From positions 1 to 7,576 of the forward strand of contig JAGCMZ010000262.1 of NCBI GenBank assembly GCA_017646225.1: a stretch of DNA of 7,576 bases, written 5' to 3'. Below the pieces are notes generated by a model. The model ran no database searches, had not been told where the DNA came from, and was given only the letters and a program-made list of their open reading frames with translations. The position numbers and the translations under genes are program-made. The stretch comes from Paludibacteraceae bacterium (GTDB lineage: Bacteria > Bacteroidota > Bacteroidia > Bacteroidales > Paludibacteraceae). Below, one piece after another: positions 6,049 to 7,576 of this stretch; the stretch's first letter is position 1; the number at the start of each line of letters is the position of its first letter.

Positions 6049-7576
6049 TGTCTGCTAGTAATTTATACAACCGCATATTATCTTGGCGTGAGAAGAAGAT
6101 TCCCACACAGCGTTTTATTATTGTGCTTAGTTTGCTGGTAGGTGTTTTGACAGCATTGGCGGCATGTTTGCTAAAATGGGGTATTCATGGTATTCAATAC
6201 TTGCTAACCACCAATTTTACCTTCTACTCAGAAAACTGGTTGTATTTGTTGTATCCCATTATTGGTATTTTGCTGGCAAGTTTGTTTGTCAAATACGTGG
6301 TTAAAGATGATATTAGCCACGGTGTAACCAAAATTTTGTACGCTATCTCGCAACGTAAAAGCATCATAAAAGCGCACAATATGTGGAGTTCTGTTGTGGC
6401 CAGTTCCATTACCATTGGTTTTGGTGGTTCGGTTGGTGCCGAATCGCCCGTGGTGCTAACAGGTTCTGCCATCGGTTCTAATTTAGCAAGAGCCTTTAAG
6501 ATGGATCAGAAAACCCTTATGTTAATGGTGGGTTGTGGGGCAGCAGGTGCCATTAGTGGTATTTTTAAGGCACCGATAACAGGTGTGGCCTTTACGCTAG
6601 AGGTGTTGATGCTCGATATGACTTTTTATTCGGTAGTGCCTCTGCTTATTTCGTCGGTTACTGCTACAGCCGTATCGTATTTCTTAATGGGCGAAGAACT
6701 GATGTTCCCGCTGCAAAGTGAAACATTTGCTTTGGATCGCATCCCTTATTATGTACTGCTAGGTGTTATTTGTGGTTTTGTGTCCTTGTACTTTACCCGA
6801 GGCATGAATTGGATGGAAGGTATCTTTAGGAAGTTAGGAAAACCATGGAAAAAATGGTTGTTGGGTGGTGCCGTGTTAAGTTTGCTCATTTTCTTGTTGC
6901 CTCCATTGTACGGCGAAGGGTACGATTCCATTAATAACCTGCTTAATTTGAATCATGAACAACTGTTAGAAAATAGTTTGTTTTATGAATACCGATACAA
7001 TGCTTACTTTGTTATTGGCTATTTATTGCTGATAGTTTTGCTAAAGATTTTTGCATCGGCAGCTACCAATGGAGCCGGAGGTACCGGTGGCTTGTTCGCT
7101 CCCTCGTTGTTTGTAGGCTGTATTACTGGGTATGTTATGGTTCTTGCTTTGCGCCAGGCGGGTGTAGAACTGCCTGCTCAAAATTTTGCATTGGCGGGAA
7201 TGGCAGGATTGATGTCGGGTATTATGCATGCTCCCTTGACAGGCATCTTCTTAACGGCAGAATTGTCGGGTGGTTATACTTTGTTTATGCCACTGATGAT
7301 TGTTTCGGTGCTTTCGTTCATTACCATTTATGTGTTTGAACCACATAGTTTGTATGCCATGCGTTTGGCTCAAAAAGGAGAATTGGTTACTCACCATAAA
7401 GACAAAGCGGTTTTGAGTATTCTAAAAACCGAAAACATGATTGAAACCGATATGAAAACAATTGCTCCCGAGGCAATGTTGGGCGATTTGGTTAAGATTA
7501 TGTCCACGTGCAGTAGAAATGTATTCCCAGTAGTGGATAAAGAAAATAATTATTTGGGCGAGGTGCGTGTAGAAGA
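6048..7576 (+). CDS. ClC-family chloride channel/transporter with CBS domain, 3' end cut by window edge
   Basis: Integral membrane anion channel or Cl-/H+ antiporter. The frame from the ATG at 6048 (TAATG overlap with the previous stop) is open for 509 codons to the window edge without a stop. Membrane segments run from about residue 22 to 430. ClC landmarks: the selectivity motif appears as FGGSVGAESP (125-134) with the gating glutamate E132; KAPITGVAFTLEV (174-186); GAGGTGGLFAPSLFVG (342-357), equivalent to GGIFAP; MHAPLTGIFLTAEL (393-406); and SLYAMRLA (434-441) with Y436 matching the anion-coordinating tyrosine of E. coli ClC. Deviations: the GSGIP motif is replaced by SHGVT (90-94), and the internal proton glutamate of antiporters (E. 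coli E203) aligns with V186, as in animal ClC channels. A first CBS motif begins around 464 (MIETDMKTIAPEAMLGDLV...VFPVVDKENNYLGEV) and is cut off; about 90 residues are probably missing. Family is secure; channel versus antiporter is open. Confidence 0.93.
   Translation, partial: MSASNLYNRILSWREKKIPTQRFIIVLSLLVGVLTALAACLLKWGIHGIQYLLTTNFTFYSENWLYLLYPIIGILLASLFVKYVVKDDISHGVTKILYAISQRKSIIKAHNMWSSVVASSITIGFGGSVGAESPVVLTGSAIGSNLARAFKMDQKTLMLMVGCGAAGAISGIFKAPITGVAFTLEVLMLDMTFYSVVPLLISSVTATAVSYFLMGEELMFPLQSETFALDRIPYYVLLGVICGFVSLYFTRGMNWMEGIFRKLGKPWKKWLLGGAVLSLLIFLLPPLYGEGYDSINNLLNLNHEQLLENSLFYEYRYNAYFVIGYLLLIVLLKIFASAATNGAGGTGGLFAPSLFVGCITGYVMVLALRQAGVELPAQNFALAGMAGLMSGIMHAPLTGIFLTAELSGGYTLFMPLMIVSVLSFITIYVFEPHSLYAMRLAQKGELVTHHKDKAVLSILKTENMIETDMKTIAPEAMLGDLVKIMSTCSRNVFPVVDKENNYLGEVRVE

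Noticed and set aside
1..7576. Search for insertion sequences, CRISPR repeats, tRNA or rRNA genes, phage or defence genes
   Set aside because: The window is tiled by six recognised genes with almost no spacing; I saw no direct repeat arrays, terminal inverted repeats, cloverleaf-like segments or mobile-element proteins.

Overview
The window looks like a piece of a Bacteroidota chromosome, probably of the Bacteroidales type. The evidence is: a -7 element of the form TAnnTTTG with a TTTG 19 bases upstream, the Bacteroidota housekeeping promoter; start codons without a convincing Shine-Dalgarno sequence; moderate-to-low GC; a compact RecQ of a form I associate with this phylum; and a sugar transferase whose catalytic block (EKKGPQLSSENDPRITR and onward) resembles Bacteroidota homologues. 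I cannot name a genus.

The layout is two divergent operons fired from one 89-base intergenic region (4433-4521). The leftward (minus-strand) operon is recJ (4432-2699), recQ (2695-806) and the ribonuclease Z gene (816 to beyond the left edge). recJ and recQ are separated by 3 bases, and recQ overlaps the start of rnz by 11 bases. The rightward (plus-strand) operon is tsaC (4522-5082), a bacterial sugar transferase (5086-6048, 3 bases later), and a ClC-family chloride channel/transporter gene with a C-terminal CBS domain (6048 to beyond the right edge, overlapping the previous stop by one base in TAATG). Coding density is close to 100 percent. There are no RNA genes, insertion sequences, CRISPR arrays, recognisable terminators or gene-free stretches above 300 bases.

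Functionally, the left operon couples two single-strand recombination/repair enzymes (the RecJ 5'-3' exonuclease and the RecQ 3'-5' helicase, classic partners in the RecF pathway) to a tRNA 3'-end processing endonuclease. The right operon begins with the first enzyme of tRNA t6A modification, followed by an initiating phosphoglycosyl transferase for surface-glycan synthesis and an anion transport protein. Both arms therefore contain one tRNA-maturation gene.

I do not see a clear undescribed system here. This is mostly a housekeeping region. The points that deserve a second look are the interlocked divergent promoters between recJ and tsaC, the rearranged C-terminal half of RecQ (zinc knuckle displaced by about 170 residues, no HRDC), the sugar transferase that starts exactly at its Rossmann-like domain without the usual membrane module, and the ClC protein, which has a valine where antiporters have the internal proton glutamate and lacks a normal GSGIP motif.
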